Below, one piece after another: positions 55,139 through 64,000 of a DNA stretch of 64,000 nucleotides. The stretch is from Symsagittifera roscoffensis. Lineage: Eukaryota; Xenacoelomorpha; Acoela; Convolutidae. Made by a program: the position numbers and the translations under genes. The notes under the pieces were generated by a model that saw only the letters and a program-made list of their open reading frames with translations, did no database searches and was not told the DNA's origin. Location of the stretch: contig NC_087063.1 of assembly GCF_963678635.1 (NCBI RefSeq), positions 30,020,599 to 30,084,598 on the forward strand, written 5' to 3'. Each line of letters opens with the position of its first letter. Position 1 is the first letter of the stretch.

Positions 55139-56885
55139 TCTATTATATATTTAAATGCGGGCTTGACTATCTAGCCATGTTTAAGCTTTTTCAACGTATT
55201 TTTTGCATGGTTGAGCTATATCGTATATTGCAATGGTTAAGACTTTTTTTCGATTTTCCAATTTGATTTTAGTAGTTATTTTACCGAGTTTAAATTAAGC
55301 AGCCCAATATCGAGTTAAGGGTTGCGAATTTGGCCTCCAATTTTGAATACCCGAATCATTTTAGTTAACGAGATAAGACGATTTTTGAGATTTTTCCAAA
55401 AATCTTTGAGAAATTTCAAAAAACAAAATAGTTTACAAAACTTGAAGTTCCCAACCCTGTAGTTGGGCACTGTCCGAGTACTATCAAGGATTGCGAGTCT
55501 TGCCTCCAATTATGGCTGCTCAAATCCTTGTAGTTTTCGAGATATGACGTTTTTTGTGATTTTTTCAAAAATTTTCAGAAAATTTTAATTAATTGTTTTT
55601 CAACATTTGAAATTCACAACCTTGTAGTTGGATGCTGTCAGAGTACTTGAAGGAATTACAAATCTTGCCTCCAAATATGACTGGTCAAATCCTTGTAGTT
55701 TTTGAGATATGACAATTTTTGTGTTTTTTTCGAAAAATTTTCAGAAAACAAATATTAATTTTTTTTCACAAAATCTGAAAATCCCGACCCTGTAGTTGGG
55801 TCCTGTCAGAGTACTCTGCAAGATTGCGAATCTTATCTCCAACTATGACTGCTCAATTCTTTGTAGTTTTCGAGATATGACGTTTTTTGTGATTTTTTTC
55901 AAAAATTTTCAGAAAACTTAAATTATTATTACTTTTCAAAAATCTGAAGTTCCCAACCCTGTATTTAGGTCCTATCAGAGTATTCTCAAGGATTGCGAAT
56001 CTTGCCTCCAAATATGACTGCTCAATTTTTTTGTAGTTTCCGAGATGTGACAATTTTTGTGATTTTTTTCAAAAATTTTCAGAGAACTTAAATTATCATT
56101 ATTTTTTTAAAAATCTGAAATTCTCAACCGTGTAGTTAGGTCCTGTCAGAGTACTCTCAAAGATTGCGAATCTTGCCTCCAAGTATGACTGCTCAATTTT
56201 TTTGTAGTTTCCGAGATGTGACATTTTTTGTGATTTTTTCAAAATTTTCAGAAAGTTAAAATTATTATTTTTCAAAATTTGAAATTCCCTACGCTATAGT
56301 TCGGTGTAGTCAGACTACTCTAAAGAGTTGCAAATCTTGCCACATGCGACTCCTAAACACGCCTGCTCAAATGCTTTTGGTTTCCGAGTTGTGACGTTTT
56401 TTGATTTTTTCAAAACTTTTCAAAGAACTTGTCCACAAAGAAATTCAAAAAATTTGAAACTACTTACTTGATGAAGATACAACCTTATTGTCAGCGTAAA
56501 CCCAGGCGTTTCAAATCTTGTCTCTTAATATGAATGCTCAAATCCTTTTAGTTTCCGAGATAAGACGTTTTTTTTTTCAATTTTTTTTTTGGGAAATTTA
56601 GGTTTAAAAAAATTCTTAAAATTTTGAATTCCTAACCCTATAGTTGGGTGCTCTCAGGGACTCTCAGTGGTTGCAAATCTGGCCTCCAAATTTTTCTAGA
56701 GGCCCATTAAGTTTTCGAGAAGACGCTTGTAAAATGGGAATTTAAAAAAAAAATTCGAAATTACCAACTCTGTAATTGGGTGCAGTCAGAGTACACTAAA
56801 AGTTTGCAGATGTTGTTTCCAATATATGCGGGTTTTCATGAGTTGTCGAAAAATTTCGAAGCACCGGAGGTGCGTTAAACGCTAG
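55139..56885 (+). mobile_element. Helitron 1, non-autonomous (1,747 bp)
   Basis: 5' end TCTATTATATATTTAAATGC, preceded by A. The 3' end has the hairpin GCACCGGAGGTGC, then GTTAAACG and CTAG, followed by T. TC start, 3' hairpin about 8 nt before CTRR, and insertion between A and T without duplication are the diagnostic Helitron features. There is no Rep/helicase frame, so it depends on an autonomous relative. Most of the interior is a minisatellite. Insertion is into an R1 repeat, which independently confirms both ends. Confidence 0.93.
55300..56800 (+). repeat. Minisatellite inside Helitron 1, ~165-bp period
   Basis: About nine units share TTGCGAATCTTGCCTCCAA, TATGACTGCTCAA, TGTAGTTTTCGAGATATGAC and GAAATTCCCAACCCTGTAGT. 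Units are diverged from each other and some are shortened. The same unit fills Helitron 2 and part of Helitron 3. Confidence 0.9.
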
Positions 56886-57807
56886 TTTCATTTATAGCGT
56901 TTTGACTTCTGACTTATTTTTAATTTTAGTTCATTTGTTTTGTTAAAATTAAGGCAAGCTCCACTATGGAACTGTAAAAGGTCACAAAAAACGTGACTGA
57001 CTTCTACTTTCGAAAAGGGAATATCAATTTCAGATTTACCTGTTAATCAAGTTTTCTCAAGTTCGGATTATTTTTTATCAAAAACGGGTCTTGTTTAATT
57101 TGTTCTAGGAGTCCGAAGAGCGTCTATTTTTTTCTGTATTTTCTCTGTTTACTTTCGTTCATTCACTATTTTCCAATTGTCTGTTGGCTATGTTTCTCCG
57201 TCTCAATGGGATTCTACCCAATTAGTGTCGGCTACACTTCGCCCTCATATTATAAAATGGGTTTAATTAAAAGTAGTCTTAGCGGAAAGAAGAGAACCTT
57301 ATGATAAAATTAGTCCAACTTTGGCTCATATTAATTGAAAAATATCAAGCACCACTGCTCTGGAAAAAGGATCATTTGAGGTAGTGAAATTTGTTGTTAA
57401 ACAATCAAAATTTAAATAGATTTTTTCATCATTTCGCAGTAACCCTGGCTCAGTAGCGATTTTCAAACTTTCTACTGGCATGCTTATTTGCATTTTCACT
57501 CATTGTATATTGTAACATTTTAGAACCACTTGAAGGACTTACAACTTCGATAGAAACTGCTAAAATTTGTGCAGTATAGTTCTGTATCTAGAACTGCTGA
57601 TGTATTCCGGGCTACTAATTTTTCAAACTGTTCTCGGCTAGGTTGAGTCCCGTTTCCCCGATCTTTATTTATACTACGAAATTGATGCTTGCCTTAGAAG
57701 TATGAAAAAAGCAATATCTTTGCCTATAAGTAACCATTTGAAAAATTTTATAGAATTTCCAAGTGTCAATATATTTAGTGTAGACATTAATATCGATTGT
57801 GTTCAGT

Positions 57808-58275
57808 TTTTAAGAGTCGATGAAAGTAGTTCAGGCTCTTGAAGTAGTTCAGACTCGCGATGATTTTTTTTCGTTTTTTCAGCAAAGTTCTTGAAATTTG
57901 TTCAGGCTCAAGTTTACCTTTCTGAGCAAAGTTTACGCGGTTCGATTTTTAATTTTTTTCAAGTTCAGTTAATTTCCTTTATTAAAAAGAAGGCAAACTC
58001 AACTATCGAATAGAGAGAGTGTAAAAATCACGAAAAACGTGATCGAATTCTAGTTTTGATAGTGGATTTTAATTTTCAGATCAGCGAAATAATTTACCTA
58101 ATGATCCATTTCTTTTTATTTCCGTCAATTTTATCAAAAACAGTCGATCATAATTTGTTCTGGAAATGCAAGTTTTAAGGGCATTTGTTTTTTCTCTGAA
58201 TTTCTATAATTGATGTTTAGAAAAAAACAAGTCAGAATTGACTCTTTTCCAAATGTCTGTTGGCTATTTTTCTTC
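57808..58275 (+). mobile_element. R1 repeat, copy h
   Basis: Head AAGAGTCGATGAAAGTAGTT (partly duplicated), body AAACTCAACTATCGAATAGA and CGTGATCGAATTCTAG, end CCAAATGTCTGTTGGCTAT. It is followed within about 10 bp by another R1 start. Confidence 0.75.
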
Positions 58276-58642
58276 ATAAATGTCCTAATTTTGTTCACCC
58301 GCAAATTTGAATTTTGGTGTTTTGACTTTTGATATCTTTCCAAGTTCAATCTATCGATTTTATTAAATATTTAAACGCGGGCTTCATTAAATTTGCATGT
58401 TTAAGCTTTTTCAATGTAATATTTTTGCATTTAAGCTATATTGTATATTGCGATGCTTAAGAAATTTTTTCGTTTTTTCAGTTTTAATTGTTTTAAATGT
58501 TTTTTTTTCACCAAGTTTGAAATAAGCAACCAAATAATGGGACGCTGTCAAGGGTTGCGATTTTAGCCTCCAAATACAAATGCCCAAATCGTTTTAGTCT
58601 ACGAAATTTTTGTGAATTTTTAAATAAATTTTCAGCAAATCT

Positions 58643-58652
58643 CTACTATCTA

Positions 58653-58691
<39 letters not shown>

Positions 58692-58692
58692 T
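58643..58692 (+). repeat. (CTAT)n microsatellite at the Helitron 2 5' end
   Basis: About eleven CTAT units, a few imperfect, between TCTCTA and TTTATATCTATACTATATTT. Confidence 0.95.
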
Positions 58693-59029
58693 TATATCTA
58701 TACTATATTTAAATGCAAGTGACAGCTATCTCCCATGCTTAAGCGTAATAATTTAAAATCTTGAACGAAAGATTTTTTTCATGTTTAAGCTATATCATAT
58801 ATTGCAATGCTTAAGAAATTTTTTCAATTAGTTTTACGCAACGTCGATAATTTTTCAGTATTTTTTCCAGGCCAAATTAAGTCTGTCTGTCTGTATACCT
58901 GCTTTTTTGTTTAATTTGATTATGTCTGTCTACCCGTCTCCTAATTTTTTAACTTTCAATTTGGTTTCGACGATTCAGTTCAAAATAATACTACTGTCAA
59001 ACGGTTGTCTCCAATTCTTCATCTTTATC

Positions 59030-59440
59030 TGGATTTTTGTATTTTTTGGGGCTTTTTTCTGATCCTTTTTTTTCGATCTTCTTATTCTATCTTTTTTTCT
59101 AATTTTTTTCGATCCTTCTTATTTGATCTTTTTTTTTCGATCTTTTTTTCTATCTTTCTTCGATTTTTTTTCTCTTTATTTCCTATTTTTTTCGATCCTC
59201 CTTTTCGATCTTTTTTTCAATTTTTTTTTTCAATCTTTTTGATCCTTCTTTTTCGATTTTTTTTTTTTCAATCTATTCGATGTTTTTATTCTGTCTTTTT
59301 TCGATCCTTCTTCTTTTCGGTCTTTTTTCAGTTTTTTATATTTTTTTTCGATTCTCCTTTTTCTTAAATTTCGTCAATCCTTTTTAGATTTCTCTTTCAA
59401 CCCTTCTTATCGATCTATTTTTCTATTTTTTTTAAATATC
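59030..59440 (+). repeat. T-rich block with TTTTTTCGATC motifs
   Basis: Irregular repeats of TTTTTTTCGATC and CCTTCTT. The plus-strand open frame across it (59005-59367) encodes only Phe/Ser/Ile runs and is a composition artefact. Confidence 0.85.
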
Positions 59441-59479
59441 TTTTTGTTTCTGAATTAAAACTTAAATTTTCAAAAAACT

Positions 59480-60460
59480 TGACGTAATTTTTGTTTTCAA
59501 AATTTGAAATACCTTACCCTTCAGTTGGGTGCTGTCAGGGTACTCTCATGAGTTGCGAGTCTTGCGTCCAAATTTGACTGCTCAAATCCTTGTAGTTTTA
59601 CGAGATATGTGATTTTTCAAAAAAAAATTCAGAAAAATTAAGAATTTTTCTTCTTCAATATTTGAAATTCCCATCCTTGTAATTGAGGGCTGTCAGAGTA
59701 GTTTCAAGGGTTGCGAACCTTGCCTCCAGTTATGACTGCTCAATTTTTTGTAGTTTTTGAGAAAAAAAATTTCAAAAAAACTTAATTTATTTTGTTTTCA
59801 AAATTTGAAATGCCTTACCCTGTAGTTGTTTGATTTCAGTGTACTCTCAGGGGTGGCGAACCTTGCCTCCAGTTATGACTGCTCAAATCTTTGTTGTTTT
59901 CGAGATATGACGTTTTTGTGACTTTTTCAAAAAGTTTTCAAAAAACCTAAATGATTTTTTTTTTCAAATTTGAAAATCTTTACCCTGCAGTTGGGTATTG
60001 TCAGGGTACTCTCAGGAGTTGCGAACCACGTTTTTTGTGATTTTTCAAAAAATTTTCAGAAAATTTAACAATTTCTTTTCAAAATTCGAAATGCCCAACC
60101 CTGTAATTGGGGTCTATCAGAGTACTTTCAGGGGTTGCGAACCTTGCCTCCAGTTATGACTGCTCAAATTTCTGTTGTTTTTGAAATATGACATTTTTTG
60201 TGATTTTTTTCAAAAAAATTTTCATAAAACTTAAATTAATTTGTTTTCAAAATTTGAAATCCCTTACCCTGTAGTTGTGTGATATCAGGGTACTCTCAGG
60301 GGTTGCGAATCTTGCCTACAAATATGACTGCTCAACTTCTTGTAGTTTTCGAGATATGACTTTTTTTGTGACTTTTCGAATAAATTTCAGAAAACTTAAC
60401 GAAATTTTTTTCTTAAAAATTTGAAATTTCTAACCATGTAATTGGGTGCGTCAGAGTACA
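59480..60460 (+). repeat. Minisatellite inside Helitron 2, ~165-bp period
   Basis: About six to seven units with the same landmarks as in Helitron 1, e.g. CCTTGCCTCCAGTTATGACT and GGGTACTCTCAGGGGTTGCG. Units here share AACCTTGCCTCCAGTTATGA, not the Helitron 1 wording, so the two arrays evolved separately. Confidence 0.9.
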
Positions 60461-60917
60461 CTAAAAGCCTGTAGATCTGGTTTCCACTATCTGCGGTTTT
60501 TCCTGAGTTGTCAAAAGCTCGAAGCACCGGTGGTGCGTTACACGTTAGTTAAGATTTAAAAAAAATTACACAAAATTTGAATTTTCCAACTCTAGTGGGT
60601 TGCTCTCAAGTTACTCTCGGAGATTGCAGATCTTTCCTCCAAGTTTGAATGCTTAAACCGTCTTTGTTTCCAAGATATGCCGTTTTGTTTTGTTTTTCCA
60701 AAAATTTGGGGTGCTCTGTCAAGGTAGTCTCAGGAGATGGGACTACGCCAAACGGATGACATCCGCCTTACCCACAGATGGACCTACGTAGGACCGGGGA
60801 TAAAAAAAAGCGTTTACTTGGACTCCAAATATGACTGCTCAACGCCTTTTACTTTTCTTGATACTTTTGTAGATGTTTGAAAAAATATTTATTTTTAAAT
60901 ATATATATATTTTTAAC

Positions 60918-61591
60918 ACTTTCGAAGCTAGTGTATTAGTACGAAATCTCTTTTTTCCCATCTAAGTCGTAAATATTGGTGCGGCACTTTTATGGCGCGG
61001 CACCCCAATAATGGTGGGGCACCTTTACAACTTTTTGATAGCATTTGCTTTGACATTTGAATAGTAATAAGTTTAGACAGTTGATGCGTTTTTAATTCAT
61101 CAAATGAATTAAAAAAGCTATTTGTTTCAAACAACATAACAATGATAAAAACTCGATTTCAGAAATTTTCTAACTCACTATATCTCGCAATTTTTTGAAA
61201 TGCATGATTTATACATTTTATACATAATGTGACTTTATGCTTTGCGATTTTTATACATGCAAATTTAGTGTGGATGCCTTCAGTGTGTTTTATTCCAAAT
61301 TATTAATTGCAAAATTGATTCTATTTGTATTTGTAGCTGAATTGCATTGGCAGTTTATTAGCTTATGTAGCTGCTTTATTCGTGACTAGTGTTTTTCGGT
61401 TGTTAAGCTTGAGTGGCTGAGGGATAGTGCGTGAGACTCAAAATCTCTTGATTGCAGTAGGTCGCAGATTCGGATCTTACACGTAGCCGAGTTTTTGCTA
61501 GTTCGAGGCTTTTTTCTACTTTTTCTTATTTAACTCCATAAAGCTGACATGTTCTCGCAAGTGTTTGGGAAGCGCAGCCTCGCCTCTGTGT
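60918..61591 (+). mobile_element. R2 tRNA-bearing repeat, copy 4 (long form), nested in Helitron 3
   Basis: Colinear with 26118-26783: start TTCGAAGCTAGTGTATTAGT, shared GGTGCGGCA and ACCCCAATAATGGTGGGGCA-type phrases, tRNA-like core at 61408-61488 (TGGCTGAGGGATAGTGCG; CTCAAAATCTC; GCAGATTCGGATC), and tail GCAGCCTCGCCTCTGTGT. B box is slightly degraded. Confidence 0.8.
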
Positions 61592-62235
61592 CAATGTTTG
61601 AAATTGTCAATCCTTTGGTGTTGTGATGTCATTTTACTACCAGCAGTTGAAGATGCGCATCCATCCTAACTTTATTGTTTAGTATTTTTTCAAGTTAAAA
61701 GTACGAACTGAAACTCAGTAGTCTTAGATATTTGACCATTTTCGGTTAAAAGGAACCTAGAAATTGAAATTAATTTCATCGTTCAGTTTAAGAAATAAAA
61801 AGCGGTTTTGGATACCCCTATCTTCTGATACGTTAGTATTCCTTTCATGTTTTATAAACAAGTAATTGTGATGTTCAATAACCTCATTGAAGGACTGGAG
61901 GAGCGTTACAGGCTAGTTCAATTTGGTTTTGCTGAAAGAATGGCAATTTACGCTCTCCAATAAAAGATCAAATTCTAGTTTCGATTCAATTTTTCAGAAT
62001 TAGCGGCGGAATGAGAAAATTATCGTTTGATCGAGCTCTCTCAATTTGGGTTAGTGATGATCAAAACAGTTTCATCCTTGAAGTTTTATAGAAATTCACG
62101 GAGCTTTAAGGTGATCCTGTTTTTCTGAAGTTGGTGCATTATTTCTCTAGCCATTTTTGGTCTCTTTGAGTTCGAGTTCTTGGGCAGTTTTGCAATTGTC
62201 TGTTGGCTATATTTTAGAATAGCTGCTGGAGTTGT

Positions 62236-63581
62236 TTTTCCCCGCTTTTTGGATAGACTTTTAACGACTAACAACTATGGGTTTTCAATTCTTGCTGCAA
62301 ACTTTCGGTGGTCGTGTGCAAAGTAGTCCCGTTGTCTGGTATGTTTTGAGGTTGATTAATATCCAAATCACAGGCAAGTGGCGTCTTTTATCCTTACTTT
62401 GGATGGTAAGTTTTAAATATTTATGAGGTTCAGTGATTTTGAGGACGTGATTGCTTTGCTTATATCTCCCTCTCTTTGATTGATCTTAGGTCTTTTGGAT
62501 CGATGATAATTTATTTAAGAGGAAATGAGTCTCAGTGTGGCAGTTTGCCCTTAGTTATGGTCGGCTAGCGCGTCTCAGACCAGTAAAGCGTATAATTTAT
62601 TCATTCGTTTCCTGTCCTAATTTGAAAAATGGTTTGATTGTGGCCGAGTTTGGCTGCCAACAACAAGCATTTGGGGGCGATAAAATTTCGCCGAGATAGT
62701 AATTCGTCAAGATAAAATTGAATTAAATTCAGGGTGTTCTAAATGAAATTAATAAATCAAATTCATTATCAGTCAACATTACAGTCATAAAATTTTGCTT
62801 CGAAAGTTTGTGGATTGGTCGCCCAAATAAAGCGTCACATCTGAAAGACATTTTTTCAAAATTAGTATATTAAAAGTTCATAGAAAGCTTTGTTAATTGA
62901 CTTCCTGGTTTTTGTGAATTTCTGATTAATCATTTAATCAAAGCGCAAACGCATTATAATGACTGCTCGAGATTGCTTAGATAAGCTAGAAATGATTGGA
63001 GTTTATATTTAGTTTACTAAATGATCAAAAAATTTCAAAACAAAACAAGCCTGGTTGGGAGTGTTTTAAAACAAGGCGAAAAACGTTTTAAAACAAAATA
63101 TTTTATTTTATAATGTTTTCCGCTAAAAACAAGCGATGGCTAGGAGTCGAACCGCGGCGATAAGGGTATCAGAATGGGAAAGAGGCTGGGTTTCGAAACA
63201 GCGTTCGTAGATATTGCTGTTGGCTCTCGTTCCGGAGTTCCCAACTCAGCTGGATTATAATATCGTTTCTCAACAACGACATGAGAGACATCTCGAAAGT
63301 TACGAAACCAAATGGAGGCTAAAAAACGCGTAAAGTTAGCATTTTTCTATTGAAAAAAAAACGCTGTTAATATGATTTTTCAAAAAGCTGGTTTTTTCCG
63401 AACCCTTGTTTTAAGTGAGTTAGGTATTAAATTTGATCTGCGTTGTTTTGCTGCTACGAATATTTGCCGAAAATATATAGTTTTTTAGGAATCTAATGGT
63501 CAATGAAAAATCAGTTTTAGCAATTTTTTATAATGAGCTTAAGAGCTGGAATCGTAGTCTTAAAAATGATTCGTTGTTCAG
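62236..63581. other. End of 14.6-kb intron, no gene seen
   Basis: A+T-rich sequence ending in a TTCGTTGTTCAG acceptor. At 63135-63165 the minus strand has a B-box-like GGTTCGACTCC, without a credible tRNA fold around it. Confidence 0.5.
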
Positions 63582-63738
63582 ATAACTACCTGGCTGCCAG
63601 TGGGAAAACCGAGTACTATCAACCTCCAATAGCCCTGAAAGCCTCTTCTAATGAGGTCACAGATGATGTGACCATGGCAGACTTAGTACAGAGACTATAT
63701 GACGACGACATCAAAACCTGTTCCATCTTTACCAAACT
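63582..63738 (+). CDS. F5/8C-like domain protein, fourth recognised exon (start of domain 2)
   Basis: Acceptor TTCGTTGTTCAG, donor CT/GTAGGT; phase 1 in, phase 2 out, 51 full codons. It encodes DNYLAASGKTEYYQP, then PIALKASSNEVTDD and MADLVQRLYDDDIKTCSIFT. P-I-A-L-x-A-S-S recalls the opening N-x-A-L-x-K-P-A-x-Q-S-S of fucolectin-like domains. LYDDDIKTC occupies the place of DDNFDTTDLDKC in domain 1. So a second domain begins here and the gene continues beyond the window. The phase match to 48985 supports the join. Confidence 0.8.
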
Positions 63739-64000
63739 GTAGGTTCATTCGTGGATCAGCCCCTCTGTTCTGATTTCAAATAGAAACAGAAACATGAATT
63801 ATTTTATTGCGTTCACAAAAAGTGACGCCGCCGCCACCACCAAAAGAAATATGCTTTTATTCCCTTGCAAAAGGAAGGGAAATGCTATTGGAATAATTCG
63901 TATAACGTTTTAAGCATTGAGAATTGAAACGACTATTCTCATTCAATACGAATAATAACGATTCCTCTCGTAAAGTACGAGCATACGAAACCTTCTTCTC
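63739..64000. other. Start of the next intron
   Basis: Begins GTAGGTTC. Includes a short GCCGCCGCCACCACC stretch at about 63828. No exon is seen before the edge. Confidence 0.5.

Larger units (their letters stand above)
55038..57205 (+). mobile_element. R1 repeat, copy g, split by Helitron 1
   Basis: The R1 head is at 55038-55138 and the rest at 56886-57205. Joining the phrases around the insertion (…GCACGCTCCAA and TTTCATTTATAGCGTTTTGA…) restores the R1 order seen in copy b (CACGCTCAATTTTGG then TTTTTCGCGGTTTGAC). The R1 copy therefore predates the Helitron and serves as a paralogous empty site. Confidence 0.85.
58640..60548 (+). mobile_element. Helitron 2, non-autonomous, nested in Helitron 3
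   Basis: The 5' end reads TCTCTACTATCTATATC, the textbook Helitron start, followed by a CTAT microsatellite and then TCTATACTATATTTAAATGC as in Helitron 1. The 3' end has hairpin GCACCGGTGGTGC, then GTTACACG and TTAG, followed by T. Removing it joins TTTTCAGCAAA to TTAAGATTTAAAAAAA, which restores a minisatellite unit of Helitron 3. Interior: a T-rich low-complexity block (about 59030-59440) and the ~165-bp minisatellite. No coding frame. Confidence 0.88.
58350..61916 (+). mobile_element. Helitron 3, older copy containing two later insertions
   Basis: 5' end near 58350 (A then TCTATCGATTTTATTAAATA), followed by the family phrases AAACGCGGGCTTCATTAAAT and GCATGTTTAAGCTTTTTCAA. The decayed 3' end at 61889-61916 reads GAAGGACTGGAGGAGCGTTA then CAGGCTAG before T, matching GAAGCACCGGAGGTGCGTTA of Helitron 1. 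Its own DNA is 58350-58639, 60549-60917 and 61592-61916. Helitron 2 and an R2 element are inserted in it. The flanking R1 sequence supports both ends. Confidence 0.75.
58281..62220 (+). mobile_element. R1 repeat, copy i, split by nested Helitrons
   Basis: 5' part at about 58283-58349 (TTTGTTCACCCGCAAATTTG, TTTTGACTTTTGATATC, CCAAGTTCAA). The remainder resumes at 61917 (TTCAATTTGGTTTTGCTGAA) and continues with degraded R1 motifs, such as CTCTCAATTTGGGTTA near 62036 and TGTCTGTTGGCTATA near 62198. The two parts join at the expected R1 position. Confidence 0.7.

Noticed and set aside
59005-59367. 120-codon Phe/Ser-rich frame
   Set aside because: Pure product of the T-rich TTTTTTCGATC repeat inside Helitron 2.
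63110-63200. Possible tRNA on the minus strand (GGTTCGACTCC)
   Set aside because: A B-box-like motif is present, but the T stem does not pair well and I could not place an acceptor stem or D arm.
1-64000. LTR elements, virus-like elements, rRNA genes, CRISPR arrays
   Set aside because: Looked for on both strands; no supporting direct long terminal repeats, conserved polymerase or capsid motifs, rRNA signatures or spaced short repeats were seen.

Overview
The window is A+T-rich (about two thirds A+T by eye) nuclear DNA of an invertebrate animal. Spliced genes with introns up to 15 kb, a cytosolic-type sulfotransferase, F5/8C-type lectin-like exons, a chitin-binding-like exon and dense DNA transposons and tRNA-related repeats support this. 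The phylum cannot be fixed from the sequence. No virus-derived element, LTR pair, rRNA gene or CRISPR array was seen.

Genes. (1) Positions 3356 to 1, minus strand: one long open frame of about 1,118 codons that runs off the left edge. Its N-terminal two thirds are low-complexity and Ser/Pro/Glu-rich, and the C-terminal third looks folded; I do not recognise it. (2) 10598-24470, plus strand: three phase-compatible exons encoding the N-terminal three membrane segments of a TMEM26-family protein. (3) 27285-63738, plus strand: four phase-compatible exons encoding one complete F5/8C (fucolectin-like) domain and the start of a second, continuing past the right edge. The phases allow modules 2 and 3 to be one transcript, but this is unproven. 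(4) 34909-34007, minus strand: an intact intronless sulfotransferase inside the 15-kb intron of gene 3. (5) 32597-32820, plus strand: a possible terminal exon of a Cys-rich, peritrophin-A-like protein.

Mobile DNA fills the introns. There is a MULE (16700-18729) with a 9-bp target duplication and an open but truncated FLYWCH/MULE transposase, a decayed second MULE (about 19855-21095), and a third MULE end that abuts five near-identical 360-bp tandem units (21175-22974). There are also a hAT-like MITE with an 8-bp duplication (44425-44777), a MITE with 10-bp flanking repeats (4321-4749) and a 1-kb foldback element (about 25005-26045). Three copies of a non-autonomous Helitron family (55139-56885; 58640-60548; 58350-61916) show canonical TC and CTAG-type ends, a 3' hairpin, A/T target sites and internal ~165-bp minisatellites. 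Two of them are nested in one another.

Repeat families named here: R1, about 0.5 kb, with a 5' stem-loop and often a 3' tail ending GCTTCGCCTCTGTGT. R2, 0.35-0.7 kb, has a different 5' part and a tRNA-like core but the same tail. R3 is a tRNA-derived SINE-like family. R4 is a short ~75-bp motif. Several R1 copies contain Helitrons, which gives empty-site evidence for the Helitron ends. Other tandem arrays: a 1.29-kb duplication (38333-40920), diverged ~100-bp repeats (29830-30545), ~85-bp repeats (49400-49630) and ~200-bp repeats (51770-52460). All coordinates of diverged repeats are approximate.
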